From Desulfocurvibacter africanus subsp. africanus DSM 2603 (GTDB lineage Bacteria > Desulfobacterota > Desulfovibrionia > Desulfovibrionales > Desulfovibrionaceae): 64,000 nucleotides of DNA. Location of the stretch: the NCBI RefSeq assembly GCF_000422545.1, contig NZ_AULZ01000017.1, positions 1 through 64,000 on the forward strand, written 5' to 3'. Below are positions 24,619-33,895 of this stretch, piece after piece (the stretch's first letter is position 1; every line of letters begins with the position of its first letter). Below the pieces are notes generated by a model. That model saw only the letters and a list, made by a program, of their open reading frames with translations, did no database searches and was not told where the DNA came from. The position numbers and the translations under genes were made by a program.

Positions 24619-26199
24619 ATGCCTTCCATCCTGGTACGTCTCCTCTTTTGCACTCTGAGCGCTTGTCTTATATGCGGCTGCGAGCAAGAAGCGCCTCCTG
24701 CCACGTCCTTGCAGCAGCCCCCTGACAGCACTGCGCAAAAAGTTCTCGCTTGGCCTCTTTCGGCTCCCGTAACTTCGTTCGATCCGGTCGCGATGACCAA
24801 TGTTTCAGAAGCTGCCGTGGCCAGGCAGCTTTTTGATACGCTTGTGCGGCTTGATCAAAACCTCAGCCTTGAGCCAGGCATTGCCAGGAAATGGGAAGTC
24901 GATCCCACAGGAAGAATCTACACCTTTCATCTTAGGGTAGGCATCACATTCCATAATGGGGCTCCCTTAACAGCTCAGGATGTCAAACATTCTCTTGAAC
25001 GGTTAGTCCGAGCAGGTAAGGACACGTTTCTCTTCAAACACATGAAGGAAATCGAAGGAGCTGAAGCCTTTGTCCAAGGTCAATCCGAAGAGATTAGAGG
25101 CATTTTAGCGCCGAATCCCCTACAGATCATCATCAGGCTTAAAAAGCCTCATGCCCCTTTCTTGCCTGCACTCAGCATCCACCAGGCAGGGATTGTCTGC
25201 GTACCTGACAATTCGCTCCAGTCGGAAAAATCCCGGCGCGTTGTCGGCAGCGGCCCCTTCGTACTGGAATCCGCTGATGACAAGAGCATCACCATGCGCC
25301 CATTTAAACAGTATATCGACGGCATTCCACAAATCGATCCCTTGATCTTCAGATTCTATGCAGGGAGCAATATCCAGGCGGCCATAGCAGACTTTCTGGC
25401 AGGAGAGCTCTCTGCCATTCCCATGGTCGGTCCGGTTGAGGAGGTACTGCGCGGGAGAACTGGATATCGGCTGGTCCGTCGAAACACGGTCGGCCTCTTT
25501 TTCTACGGGTTCAATGTGCGTAAGAATGCCGTTTTGACCACTTCCATGCGCAAGAAGATCGCTCAATTAATCGATAAGAAGGAAGTTACGTCGAGCATTC
25601 ACAAGGACGTTCGCACTCCAGCCAATACGATTATTCCACTTGGATTGGCCGGCTACCGCCCATCATGGAACGTTCCTGCCGATAACTCGGGGCACGATGC
25701 ACAACCAGTGCTGCCTCGAAGCATTCGCATGCTCTCAGCTGCCCGAAACGCGGCGGTTAAAGCTGAAATGGCCTACTTCGCCGATCGACTAAGCACGCTC
25801 GGTTGTGAACTTCAGGTCGAGTACATCCTTGATTGGGATGAATTCTACAAGCGTCTGGCCGCAGGCGACTGCGACATGTTTCGCTTGGCTTGGTATCCCG
25901 ATGCGCCGGATCTGGACGAAATGTTTTTCCCACTTTTCCACAGCCAGGGCGAATACAACCATTTCGGCTACACCAACCCGCGCGTGGATGAACTCTTAGA
26001 GCAAGCACGCGCAATGGCACGGCTTGAGGATCGCATTTTACTTTACCACCAGGCAGAGGACATCCTGCTGACCGATCTACCGGCCATCCCAATGTGGCAT
26101 GAGGCCATGAATCGCGCCGTCATACCCAATATACACGGTCTTGATGCGAGCCCATTTGGGGAACTGTACACATCCTTCGCTTCAATCCGGATCGAGTAG
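24619..26199 (+). CDS. Oligopeptide-binding lipoprotein, solute-binding family 5 (1)
   Basis: 526 residues. The lipoprotein signal ends in LICGC at Cys20, so the protein is anchored in the periplasm. The body is a family-5 solute-binding protein (OppA/DppA/NikA type): FDTLVRLDQNLSLEPGIARKW, YTFHLRVGITFHNGAPLTAQDV, GSGPFVLES and the C-terminal WYPDAPDLDEMFFPLF. No permease or ATPase gene follows. Instead there is a paralogue and a histidine kinase, so a sensing role is more likely than uptake. The remnant after its stop shows the gene arose with the downstream pair by duplication. Confidence 0.88.
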   Translation: MPSILVRLLFCTLSACLICGCEQEAPPATSLQQPPDSTAQKVLAWPLSAPVTSFDPVAMTNVSEAAVARQLFDTLVRLDQNLSLEPGIARKWEVDPTGRIYTFHLRVGITFHNGAPLTAQDVKHSLERLVRAGKDTFLFKHMKEIEGAEAFVQGQSEEIRGILAPNPLQIIIRLKKPHAPFLPALSIHQAGIVCVPDNSLQSEKSRRVVGSGPFVLESADDKSITMRPFKQYIDGIPQIDPLIFRFYAGSNIQAAIADFLAGELSAIPMVGPVEEVLRGRTGYRLVRRNTVGLFFYGFNVRKNAVLTTSMRKKIAQLIDKKEVTSSIHKDVRTPANTIIPLGLAGYRPSWNVPADNSGHDAQPVLPRSIRMLSAARNAAVKAEMAYFADRLSTLGCELQVEYILDWDEFYKRLAAGDCDMFRLAWYPDAPDLDEMFFPLFHSQGEYNHFGYTNPRVDELLEQARAMARLEDRILLYHQAEDILLTDLPAIPMWHEAMNRAVIPNIHGLDASPFGELYTSFASIRIE

Positions 26200-26250
26200 G
26201 CCTCACGAGTCATGCTCTTGTCTTTCCGGACAAAGCTTATGTATAAGATA
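26200..26250 (+). pseudogene. Remnant of the 5' end of a histidine kinase gene
   Basis: Directly after the stop of the first binding protein, GAGTAGGCCTC.CGAG.CATG and the codons MLLSFRTKL match the junction and start of the intact kinase after the second binding protein (MRLSFQTKL). Similarity ends after about 15 codons. The rest of 26251-26497 is AT-rich, without a gene. Confidence 0.6.
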
Positions 26251-26497
26251 CACATATCAAAAAAAAACGCGCTCATAAATGGTAACAAAAACGACCTGAT
26301 CTCCGCCAATATACACGCTGCACTAGCAGCTTCAAAAAGAAATCCAATCTACTGTCCATTATTCAATATTATAGACGACCCAAGAGAGTTGAATATTCAA
26401 GGTTCTCCCTAGCCTTAGGCGGGTGAGGGATATCGATGCTTGTTGCTTACGCCCTTTGACTCGGGTAAACGTAGAATACCTTAATTAATGACGGCGT

Positions 26498-28072
26498 ATG
26501 AGAAGCTTCCTATTTTACTTTATCCTTTGCGTGGCATGTGCCCATCTTTTTTGCGGTTGCGAGAAAGATGATTCGCCTGCCTCACCTCCTGAACAGGTTG
26601 TTCACAATCCTGCCTCCAACGTCTTGGCCTGGCCTTTGTCGGCTCCCGTGACCTCATTCGATCCGATTGCAGCAACCAATATTCCTGAAGGGACTGTCAT
26701 CGTTCAAATTTTTGATACCCTCGTGAGATTTGATCAAAACCTCAGTCTTGCCCCAGGCATCGCCAAGAAGTGGAAGGTCGATCCTACTGGCCGGGAATAC
26801 ACCTTTGATCTCAAAGCGGGCATTGTATTCCACGACGGGTCCGCTTTGACGGCCACGAAAGTGAAGCTTTCCCTGGAACGCTTGGCCCGAGCAGGAAAAA
26901 AAACTTTTCTCTATAAGCACTTAAAGATGATCGAGGGGTGTGAGGCCTTCAGCGAGGGTCGAGCCCAGGAGATCTGCGGCATACAGGCGCTGAATCCGTT
27001 GCAAATACGTATCCGGCTCAAGCAGCCGCACGCGCCCTTCCTCTCTGCTCTCGGTATCAGCCAAGCCGGTATTGTCTCTGTCCCGGATGATTGTCTTGAA
27101 GCAGAAGGCTGCCTCAGTATAGTTGGCAGCGGGCCCTTTGTGCCAGAGGCGGCTGACAGCAAACACATAATCTTACGTCCTTTCGCGCGCTTCATCGATG
27201 GCCCTCCGCGCCTCGGCGGGCTGGTCTTCAGAGTTTATAATGGTTCTAATATTAGGAGAGCAGTCGAGGATTTCTTGGTCGGCGAACTGTCTGCTGTGCC
27301 AATGTTTGGCCCAGTCGACAGCATGCTGCGGGGAAAGACAGACTATCAGGTGATTCGTCGAAGCGCTGTTGGTCTTTTCTTTTATGGCTTCAATATGCAT
27401 AAAAATTCCAGATTAACCGCCAGCATGCGCATGCGTATCGCTCAGGCTCTAGACAAAAGGGCGCTTTTTGCAAATGATAACATGATTTTCATTGCGGAAA
27501 ATCTTATTCCTATTGGTCTTGCTGGATACCGGCCTCATCGGATTGCTCCGGACAGCAATGAGAATCACAATCCACTGTCAGCCTTACCTGAGCGTATACG
27601 TATGCTCTCGGTTGCCCGCAGCTCTGAAATAGAAGCCGAGATGGCATATCTCGCAAAGCAGCTACACACTTTGGGCAGCGAACTCGAAGTCGAGTATGTC
27701 CTGGATTGGGAAGAATTCTATAAACGTCTGTCCGCGGGCGACTGCGACATGTTCCGCTTGGCTTGGTATCCAGACACGCCCGACCTGGATGAGATGTTCT
27801 TCCCTCTTTTTCACAGCCAGGGGGAATACAACTATTTCGGTTACTCGAATCCGCGCGTCGATGCGCTGCTGGAACAGGCACGAGCCATGTCCCGTCAGGA
27901 GGAACGTATCCTCCTGTATCAGCAGGCCGAAGACATCATACTCCAGGATCTTCCCTCTATACCTATATCTTATGCAAATCTGGACCGTGCCATTAAGCCC
28001 AATGTGCATGGTCTGAGCTGGAGCCCCTTTGGCGAACTCTACAACTCTTTCGCCTCCGTCTGGATCGAGTAG
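26498..28072 (+). CDS. Oligopeptide-binding lipoprotein, solute-binding family 5 (2)
   Basis: 524 residues, collinear with the preceding paralogue and ending in the same style (FGELYNSFASVWIE). The lipobox is LFCGC. Family-5 features include FDTLVRFDQNLSLAPGIAKKW, YTFDLKAGIVFHDGSALTATKV, GSGPFVPEA and AWYPDTPDLDEMFFPLFHSQ. The kinase ATG lies 12 bp after the stop, so the two are almost certainly co-transcribed. The family binds peptides or nickel; the binding-pocket specificity cannot be read by eye. It probably presents a ligand to the kinase; that is inference. Confidence 0.88.
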   Translation: MRSFLFYFILCVACAHLFCGCEKDDSPASPPEQVVHNPASNVLAWPLSAPVTSFDPIAATNIPEGTVIVQIFDTLVRFDQNLSLAPGIAKKWKVDPTGREYTFDLKAGIVFHDGSALTATKVKLSLERLARAGKKTFLYKHLKMIEGCEAFSEGRAQEICGIQALNPLQIRIRLKQPHAPFLSALGISQAGIVSVPDDCLEAEGCLSIVGSGPFVPEAADSKHIILRPFARFIDGPPRLGGLVFRVYNGSNIRRAVEDFLVGELSAVPMFGPVDSMLRGKTDYQVIRRSAVGLFFYGFNMHKNSRLTASMRMRIAQALDKRALFANDNMIFIAENLIPIGLAGYRPHRIAPDSNENHNPLSALPERIRMLSVARSSEIEAEMAYLAKQLHTLGSELEVEYVLDWEEFYKRLSAGDCDMFRLAWYPDTPDLDEMFFPLFHSQGEYNYFGYSNPRVDALLEQARAMSRQEERILLYQQAEDIILQDLPSIPISYANLDRAIKPNVHGLSWSPFGELYNSFASVWIE

Positions 28073-28084
28073 GCCTCTCGAGCC

Positions 28085-29935
28085 ATGCGCTTGTCTTTCC
28101 AGACCAAGCTGCTGATCATCTCCAGCACCTCGTTACTCGTCCTCTTCATAAGCTTAGCAGTTATCCTCGGCCGAGAGCAGGAGCGGCTCATAGCTGGCCG
28201 CATCCAGGATTCCGCCGTGGCGATGGTCCGCAACACCTCAGCCATCGCCATTGCAAGCCTAAAAATGTACGACGGCGTCAGCCTGGAGCGCATCGCCAAG
28301 CAGACCGCCTCGCAGAACCCGGATATCCGCTACGTCATCATCCATTCCGCTGAAGGATTGATATACGGCCATAGCCATGAGCCTTCCCTTCAGTTCAGGG
28401 TACTTGCCGATCCTGTAAGCCTGAAGGCTCTGGGCGCCAGGCGCATGCTGACTCAGCAGTATTTGTCGAGCTCCGGGGAGCCCATTCTGGAGATCGCCAC
28501 CCCGGTCCTGAGCGCTGGACAGGAGCGCTGGGGCACTGTCCGCGCGGGTTTTTCCCTGATCGCCATGCATGAGCAACTGCGGCGCACGAGGCTGCTGCTC
28601 CTGGCGGCCGGCTTTGCCTCGCTGTGCGTCGCCTGGCTCGTCTCCTTTTTCCTTGCCCGCAGGGTGACCGCCCCACTCCTGGCGATTACCGCCGCAGCGC
28701 AGAGCATCTCGCGCGGCGTCCTCACGCCCATCCCGGAAGCCAGGACCGGCGACGAGGTGGCCGTGCTTTCGAACAGCATTGCGGACATGACGACCACCCT
28801 CATCGGCCAACAGGAAGAACTCAAGGGCAATATCAAGGAGATCACCGCCCTGAAAGGCTACCAGGAGAGCCTGTTGCAGACCATGAACGACGGGTTGGTC
28901 ACTCTGAACATGCAGGGTGATGTCGTCACCTTCAATAAGCATACGCTCGAGATTCTGGAGATACGCACCGAGGATGACGGCGCGGCCCGTGCGGCAATCC
29001 GGGCACGGTTGAACGCCTTCGAGGAAATAAGGGCCATCACCGGCCGGCTTCTCTCCGGGGAGAGTTCGGGCTCGTATCCGCGTGCGGTCGCCACCGGCCC
29101 CGAGGGCAAGGTGGTCTTGGCCGGCTTCGCTGCCCTGGGCGAAAGCGGCAAGACACGGGAGGTCATCATCACGCTCCACGACATCACCGAGCTGCGCCGC
29201 CTCGAGCAGGAGGTCAAGAGGAACGAGCGGCTGGCGGCCATCGGGAGCTTCTCGGCCGCAATGGCCCATGAGATCCGCAATCCCCTAACGGCCATCAAGA
29301 CATACACGGGCATGGTTTGGGAAAAGAGTTCGCAGCCGGAGTTTCTGGAGAGCTTCGACAGGAACGTCTCCGCGGGCATCGGGAGGATCGAGGGGATCGT
29401 CAACGATCTCCTGCAGCTCTCCCGGCCGCCCAAGCTCCATCTGGAGCCGCTGGATATAGACGAGGTCTTGGACGACGCCCTGGCCCTGCTGGGCGAAGAC
29501 CTTGAATCCGCCCGCATCACCCCGTTATTCGACCGCGAGGCCTGCGGCCATGTCATCACGGGCGACCGGGAGCAGCTCTATCGGGCGCTCTTCAACATCG
29601 TGCTCAACGCGATTCAGGCCATGAAGGGAGCCGGCGGAGGCGGAAGGCTCGAGATATCAGCCCACCCGAGCCAGATTCCGGGCAAGCTGGGCGTGAGAGA
29701 AGCCGTCCTGCTGAGCATCGCCGACACGGGGCCCGGCATTCCGCCGGAAATTCTGGATGAGATCTTCAATCCTTACTTCACGACCAAGGGCCAGCGGGGG
29801 ACCGGACTCGGCCTAGCCATCACGCACAAGATCATCGCGGAGCACGGCGGCAGCCTCGGCGCGGCCAATCGCCAGGGCGGCGGAGCCGTGTTCAGCGTCG
29901 TCCTGCCTATCGACGGCCCGCTCGTCACGGCCTGA
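28085..29935 (+). CDS. Membrane sensor histidine kinase (HAMP-PAS-HisKA-HATPase)
   Basis: 616 residues. A first membrane helix (about 9-28), a periplasmic domain of about 135 residues and a second helix (about 164-186) are followed by HAMP, a PAS domain (LLQTMNDGLVTLNMQGDVV), HisKA with AAMAHEIRNPLTAI, and HATPase with NIVLNAIQAMKG, IADTGPGIPPEI and GTGLGLAITHKII. All catalytic motifs are intact, and the NtrB-like core predicts an NtrC-type partner. That partner is the convergent gene, whose stop overlaps this one by 11 bp. The periplasmic domain could contact the two upstream lipoproteins. Confidence 0.92.
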   Translation: MRLSFQTKLLIISSTSLLVLFISLAVILGREQERLIAGRIQDSAVAMVRNTSAIAIASLKMYDGVSLERIAKQTASQNPDIRYVIIHSAEGLIYGHSHEPSLQFRVLADPVSLKALGARRMLTQQYLSSSGEPILEIATPVLSAGQERWGTVRAGFSLIAMHEQLRRTRLLLLAAGFASLCVAWLVSFFLARRVTAPLLAITAAAQSISRGVLTPIPEARTGDEVAVLSNSIADMTTTLIGQQEELKGNIKEITALKGYQESLLQTMNDGLVTLNMQGDVVTFNKHTLEILEIRTEDDGAARAAIRARLNAFEEIRAITGRLLSGESSGSYPRAVATGPEGKVVLAGFAALGESGKTREVIITLHDITELRRLEQEVKRNERLAAIGSFSAAMAHEIRNPLTAIKTYTGMVWEKSSQPEFLESFDRNVSAGIGRIEGIVNDLLQLSRPPKLHLEPLDIDEVLDDALALLGEDLESARITPLFDREACGHVITGDREQLYRALFNIVLNAIQAMKGAGGGGRLEISAHPSQIPGKLGVREAVLLSIADTGPGIPPEILDEIFNPYFTTKGQRGTGLGLAITHKIIAEHGGSLGAANRQGGGAVFSVVLPIDGPLVTA

Positions 29936-31304
29936 TGCTCAACGCCCGCATGCGGCGCACGAGGGTATTGCGGTGGATCTTCATCCTCCTGGCTGCCTCG
30001 CTCTGGTTCCAGCGACATTTCTTCAGATACTTCATGACATAGTGCCGCTCGAAGGCATCCATGGCCAGCTTGAGTCCTCTGTCCTCGAAGTGGAATCTCT
30101 CAGGCTCCTCGACTTCGGGGAAGAGGAGGTTGAACGGGATATCCGGCTCGTCCACCACCTCCTTGTCCTCGGCCAGGATAACCGTACGCTCCACGAAGTT
30201 GCGCAACTCGCGGATGTTGCCCGGCCATGGATAACGATCCAACAGGCTTATTACGCTAGGCGTGAACAGCTTGAAGCGCTTCTTGTGTTCGGTCGCGAAG
30301 ATCTTGAGGAAGTGGCTGGCAAGGAGCGGGATGTCTCCGCTACGCTCCCTTAGTGGCGGCAAATAGATGGGCACGACGCTCAGGCGGTAGTAGAGATCGT
30401 CGCGGAACTTGCCGGCTTCGATAAGGCTCTCCAAACGCTCGTTGGTCGCCGCGACCAGCCGGACGTCGATCGGGATGTCCTCGTGCCCCCCGACCCTGGT
30501 GATCTTCCTCTCCTGCAATGCCCTCAGGAGCTTGGCCTGCAGGTCAATGCGCAGGGAGGCCACTTCGTCCAGGAAGATGGTGCCTTTGTTGGCGAACTCG
30601 AACTTGCCGATCTTGCGGCTGTGCGCGCCGGTGAACGATCCTTTCTCATGGCCGAACAGCTCGCTTTCCAGCAGCTCCGCGGGAATGGCCGCGCAGTTGA
30701 TGGCCACCATCTGGCCCTTGGCCCTGGGGCTGCGCTTGTGGATGAGGGCGGCCAGGAGCTCCTTGCCTGTGCCGGATTCCCCGGTGATGAGGATGCTGCA
30801 CGAGGAGGCGGCGGCCTTCTCGACCTCGGAGAAAACGGAGAGCATTTCCGGAGCCTGGGTAATGATGCTCTGGTAGTCGCTTCTGCCCTTGAACTCGTCC
30901 AGGCGCAAGCTGAGGGACGAATCCAGGACGCGCTTGCCTGCCACCCGCTTCGTGATCTCGACCACATCTTCCTTGGAGAACGGCTTGGTGAGGTAGTCGA
31001 AGGCGCCGAGTTTCATTGCCTCGACAGCCTCGTGCGCGCGATCGATGGCTGAGATCATCACGACGTTTATGGAGTAGTCGAGATGCTTGACGCGCTTGAG
31101 CACTTCCAAGCCTGATAAGCCGGGCATGCTGATATCGAGGAAGATCAGGTCGAAGTGCCGCTCCTCGATCAGTTCCAAAGCGGACTCTCCGCTGCCCGCC
31201 CAACTGATGGTACAAAGGTCCGCGAGCGCGGCGCTGATTGACTCGCCGACGATCTTCTCGTCGTCGACAACTAGAACATCATATGGCTTGGGCTCTGCAG
31301 GCAT
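29925..31304 (-). CDS. NtrC-family sigma-54-dependent response regulator
   Basis: 459 residues. Receiver domain with VVDDEK, phosphoacceptor DLIFLDISMPG and YLTKPFSKEDV; AAA+ domain with Walker [13 protein letters not shown], the sigma-54 contact loop GSFTGA (Ser variant of GAFTGA), Walker B GTIFLDEV and an arginine finger region; C-terminal Fis-type helix-turn-helix (CRWNQSEAARRMKIHRNTLVRRM). The start at 31304 follows GGAGC. It is the natural partner of the adjacent kinase and the best candidate to bind the GTGCACCAG palindromes and drive the sigma-54 promoters 6-8 kb away. Confidence 0.92.
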   Translation of the reverse strand: MPAEPKPYDVLVVDDEKIVGESISAALADLCTISWAGSGESALELIEERHFDLIFLDISMPGLSGLEVLKRVKHLDYSINVVMISAIDRAHEAVEAMKLGAFDYLTKPFSKEDVVEITKRVAGKRVLDSSLSLRLDEFKGRSDYQSIITQAPEMLSVFSEVEKAAASSCSILITGESGTGKELLAALIHKRSPRAKGQMVAINCAAIPAELLESELFGHEKGSFTGAHSRKIGKFEFANKGTIFLDEVASLRIDLQAKLLRALQERKITRVGGHEDIPIDVRLVAATNERLESLIEAGKFRDDLYYRLSVVPIYLPPLRERSGDIPLLASHFLKIFATEHKKRFKLFTPSVISLLDRYPWPGNIRELRNFVERTVILAEDKEVVDEPDIPFNLLFPEVEEPERFHFEDRGLKLAMDAFERHYVMKYLKKCRWNQSEAARRMKIHRNTLVRRMRALSIRP

Positions 31305-31431
31305 GGTAAGCTCCAGTGCGCACGTGTCCGGACGTCCTTGGCCCAGCTCACAGGCACGCATGTCCCGACGTGTTTATCGTGTTGTTTCCGAGCCATATAA
31401 GGTTCCGTCGGGGATCACAATGCCCACATTT

Positions 31432-31560
31432 TAGAGCATTTTGCTTTTGAGAATGCTCTGCAAGCCATGCGTCGGCATGGCTTGCCGCTAGCTTCGGCGT
31501 AGGCGCAATTCACTTGCGCCGTCAACGCCGGAGCGGGCGTCTTAAAAGCAATCTGCTTTA
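31432..31560 (-). repeat. Dispersed multi-hairpin repeat A, copy 4
   Basis: Inverted orientation, in the 280-bp gap between two minus-strand regulator genes. It carries the internal variant TTGCCGCTAGCTTCGGCGTAGG, also partly seen in copy 6 (GCCGAAGCTAGCGGC). Confidence 0.85.
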
Positions 31561-31584
31561 GGTGCCTAAACGCATCTGCGTTCT

Positions 31585-33030
<1,446 letters not shown>

Positions 33031-33153
33031 TCCGCGCATCGTTTACCCACCTGCTTAATCACTTGGCTATACGCTAACACATCCAGCGGCCAGGGCAAGC
33101 CCAAGGCCAGCTGAGGGCCTGAGGCCGAAGAGCGCGCCAGGCTTGGCTAAACC

Positions 33154-33172
33154 GATACCCGGTACGGGTATC
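33154..33172. promoter_or_regulatory. CsoR/CstR-type operator
   Basis: GATACCC-GGTAC-GGGTATC is a 7-bp perfect inverted repeat whose ATACCC...GGGTAT form is typical of CsoR-family operators. It sits 8 bp before the sigma-54 promoter, and a CstR-like repressor gene lies at the far end of the same locus. Confidence 0.6.
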
Positions 33173-33179
33173 CGGAATG

Positions 33180-33195
33180 TGGCCTGCTCCTTGCT
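33180..33195 (+). promoter_or_regulatory. Sigma-54 promoter of the sulfur reductase locus
   Basis: TGGCCTGCTCCTTGCT has the required GG-N10-GC spacing and a perfect TTGC. Start near 33206, about 195 bp before the cytochrome c gene. The 371-bp gap 33031-33401 is otherwise without a gene. Confidence 0.7.
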
Positions 33196-33401
33196 TAATA
33201 TCATTACAAAGCAGCCGCAAAGTGCATCAGGATCAACAGGGCAGGCATAACTCTCAATGCAGACTGTAAACAAACCTAACCTTGCTAGTACGCCCTGAAT
33301 CTCGGACAGGGTAACCGCAAATAGCAGATTGAATATAAACGCAATGGGATACGCGCCGAAGGCAAATCTCCCTGCGCGACATAACACCGAAGGAGAAGCA
33401 C

Positions 33402-33725
33402 ATGAACCGCAGATTCGTTTCCATCATCGCCGCGCTGGTAATGATCGTCACTGTATCCGCCGTGGCTCTGGCTGAAGGCGGCAACGCGCGCAAGGGCAAG
33501 TACCTGTATCGCAAGAACTGCCGTACCTGCCACGGCACGACAGCCAGCGACCTGTCGCCCATGTCCAAGACCCAGGCCGAATGGACCAAGGTCTTCGCCA
33601 AGCCCGAGACCATTCCCTGCAATAAGGAGTGGAAGGCCACGGTTAACGGGCAGGATCTGACCGATATTAACTCGTACCTTTACGATTACGCCAAGGACTC
33701 TCCAACTCCGGCCAAGTGCAGCTAG
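33402..33725 (+). CDS. Periplasmic monohaem cytochrome c
   Basis: 107 residues. The signal peptide is MNRRFVSIIAALVMIVTVSAVALA, followed by one haem-binding CRTCH and a probable distal Met (LSPMSKTQ). Two further Cys (IPCNKEW and the C-terminal KCS) could form a disulfide. It resembles class I cytochromes and would shuttle electrons in the periplasm. GAAGGAG precedes the ATG. First gene of the sulfur reductase unit, 170 bp before the catalytic subunit. Confidence 0.85.
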   Translation: MNRRFVSIIAALVMIVTVSAVALAEGGNARKGKYLYRKNCRTCHGTTASDLSPMSKTQAEWTKVFAKPETIPCNKEWKATVNGQDLTDINSYLYDYAKDSPTPAKCS

Positions 33726-33895
33726 CCTCTGCCTCCCTCGGTGCCTGGAGCGGCCGCATCGGGCGGTCGCTCCAACCGAGGGAGCCCGACCTCATCGGGA
33801 AGCCGCTGCAACCGAAGCAGAACCGAGCGCACTAAGCGACCGCTTCATCCGAAGAAGCCCGGCCAAGCCATCACGATCGACAGGAGAGTTCGAAC

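Noticed and set aside
26212-26412. Small protein of 66 codons after the first binding-protein gene
   Set aside because: The first nine codons are the kinase start left by duplication; the rest is AT-rich non-coding-like sequence.
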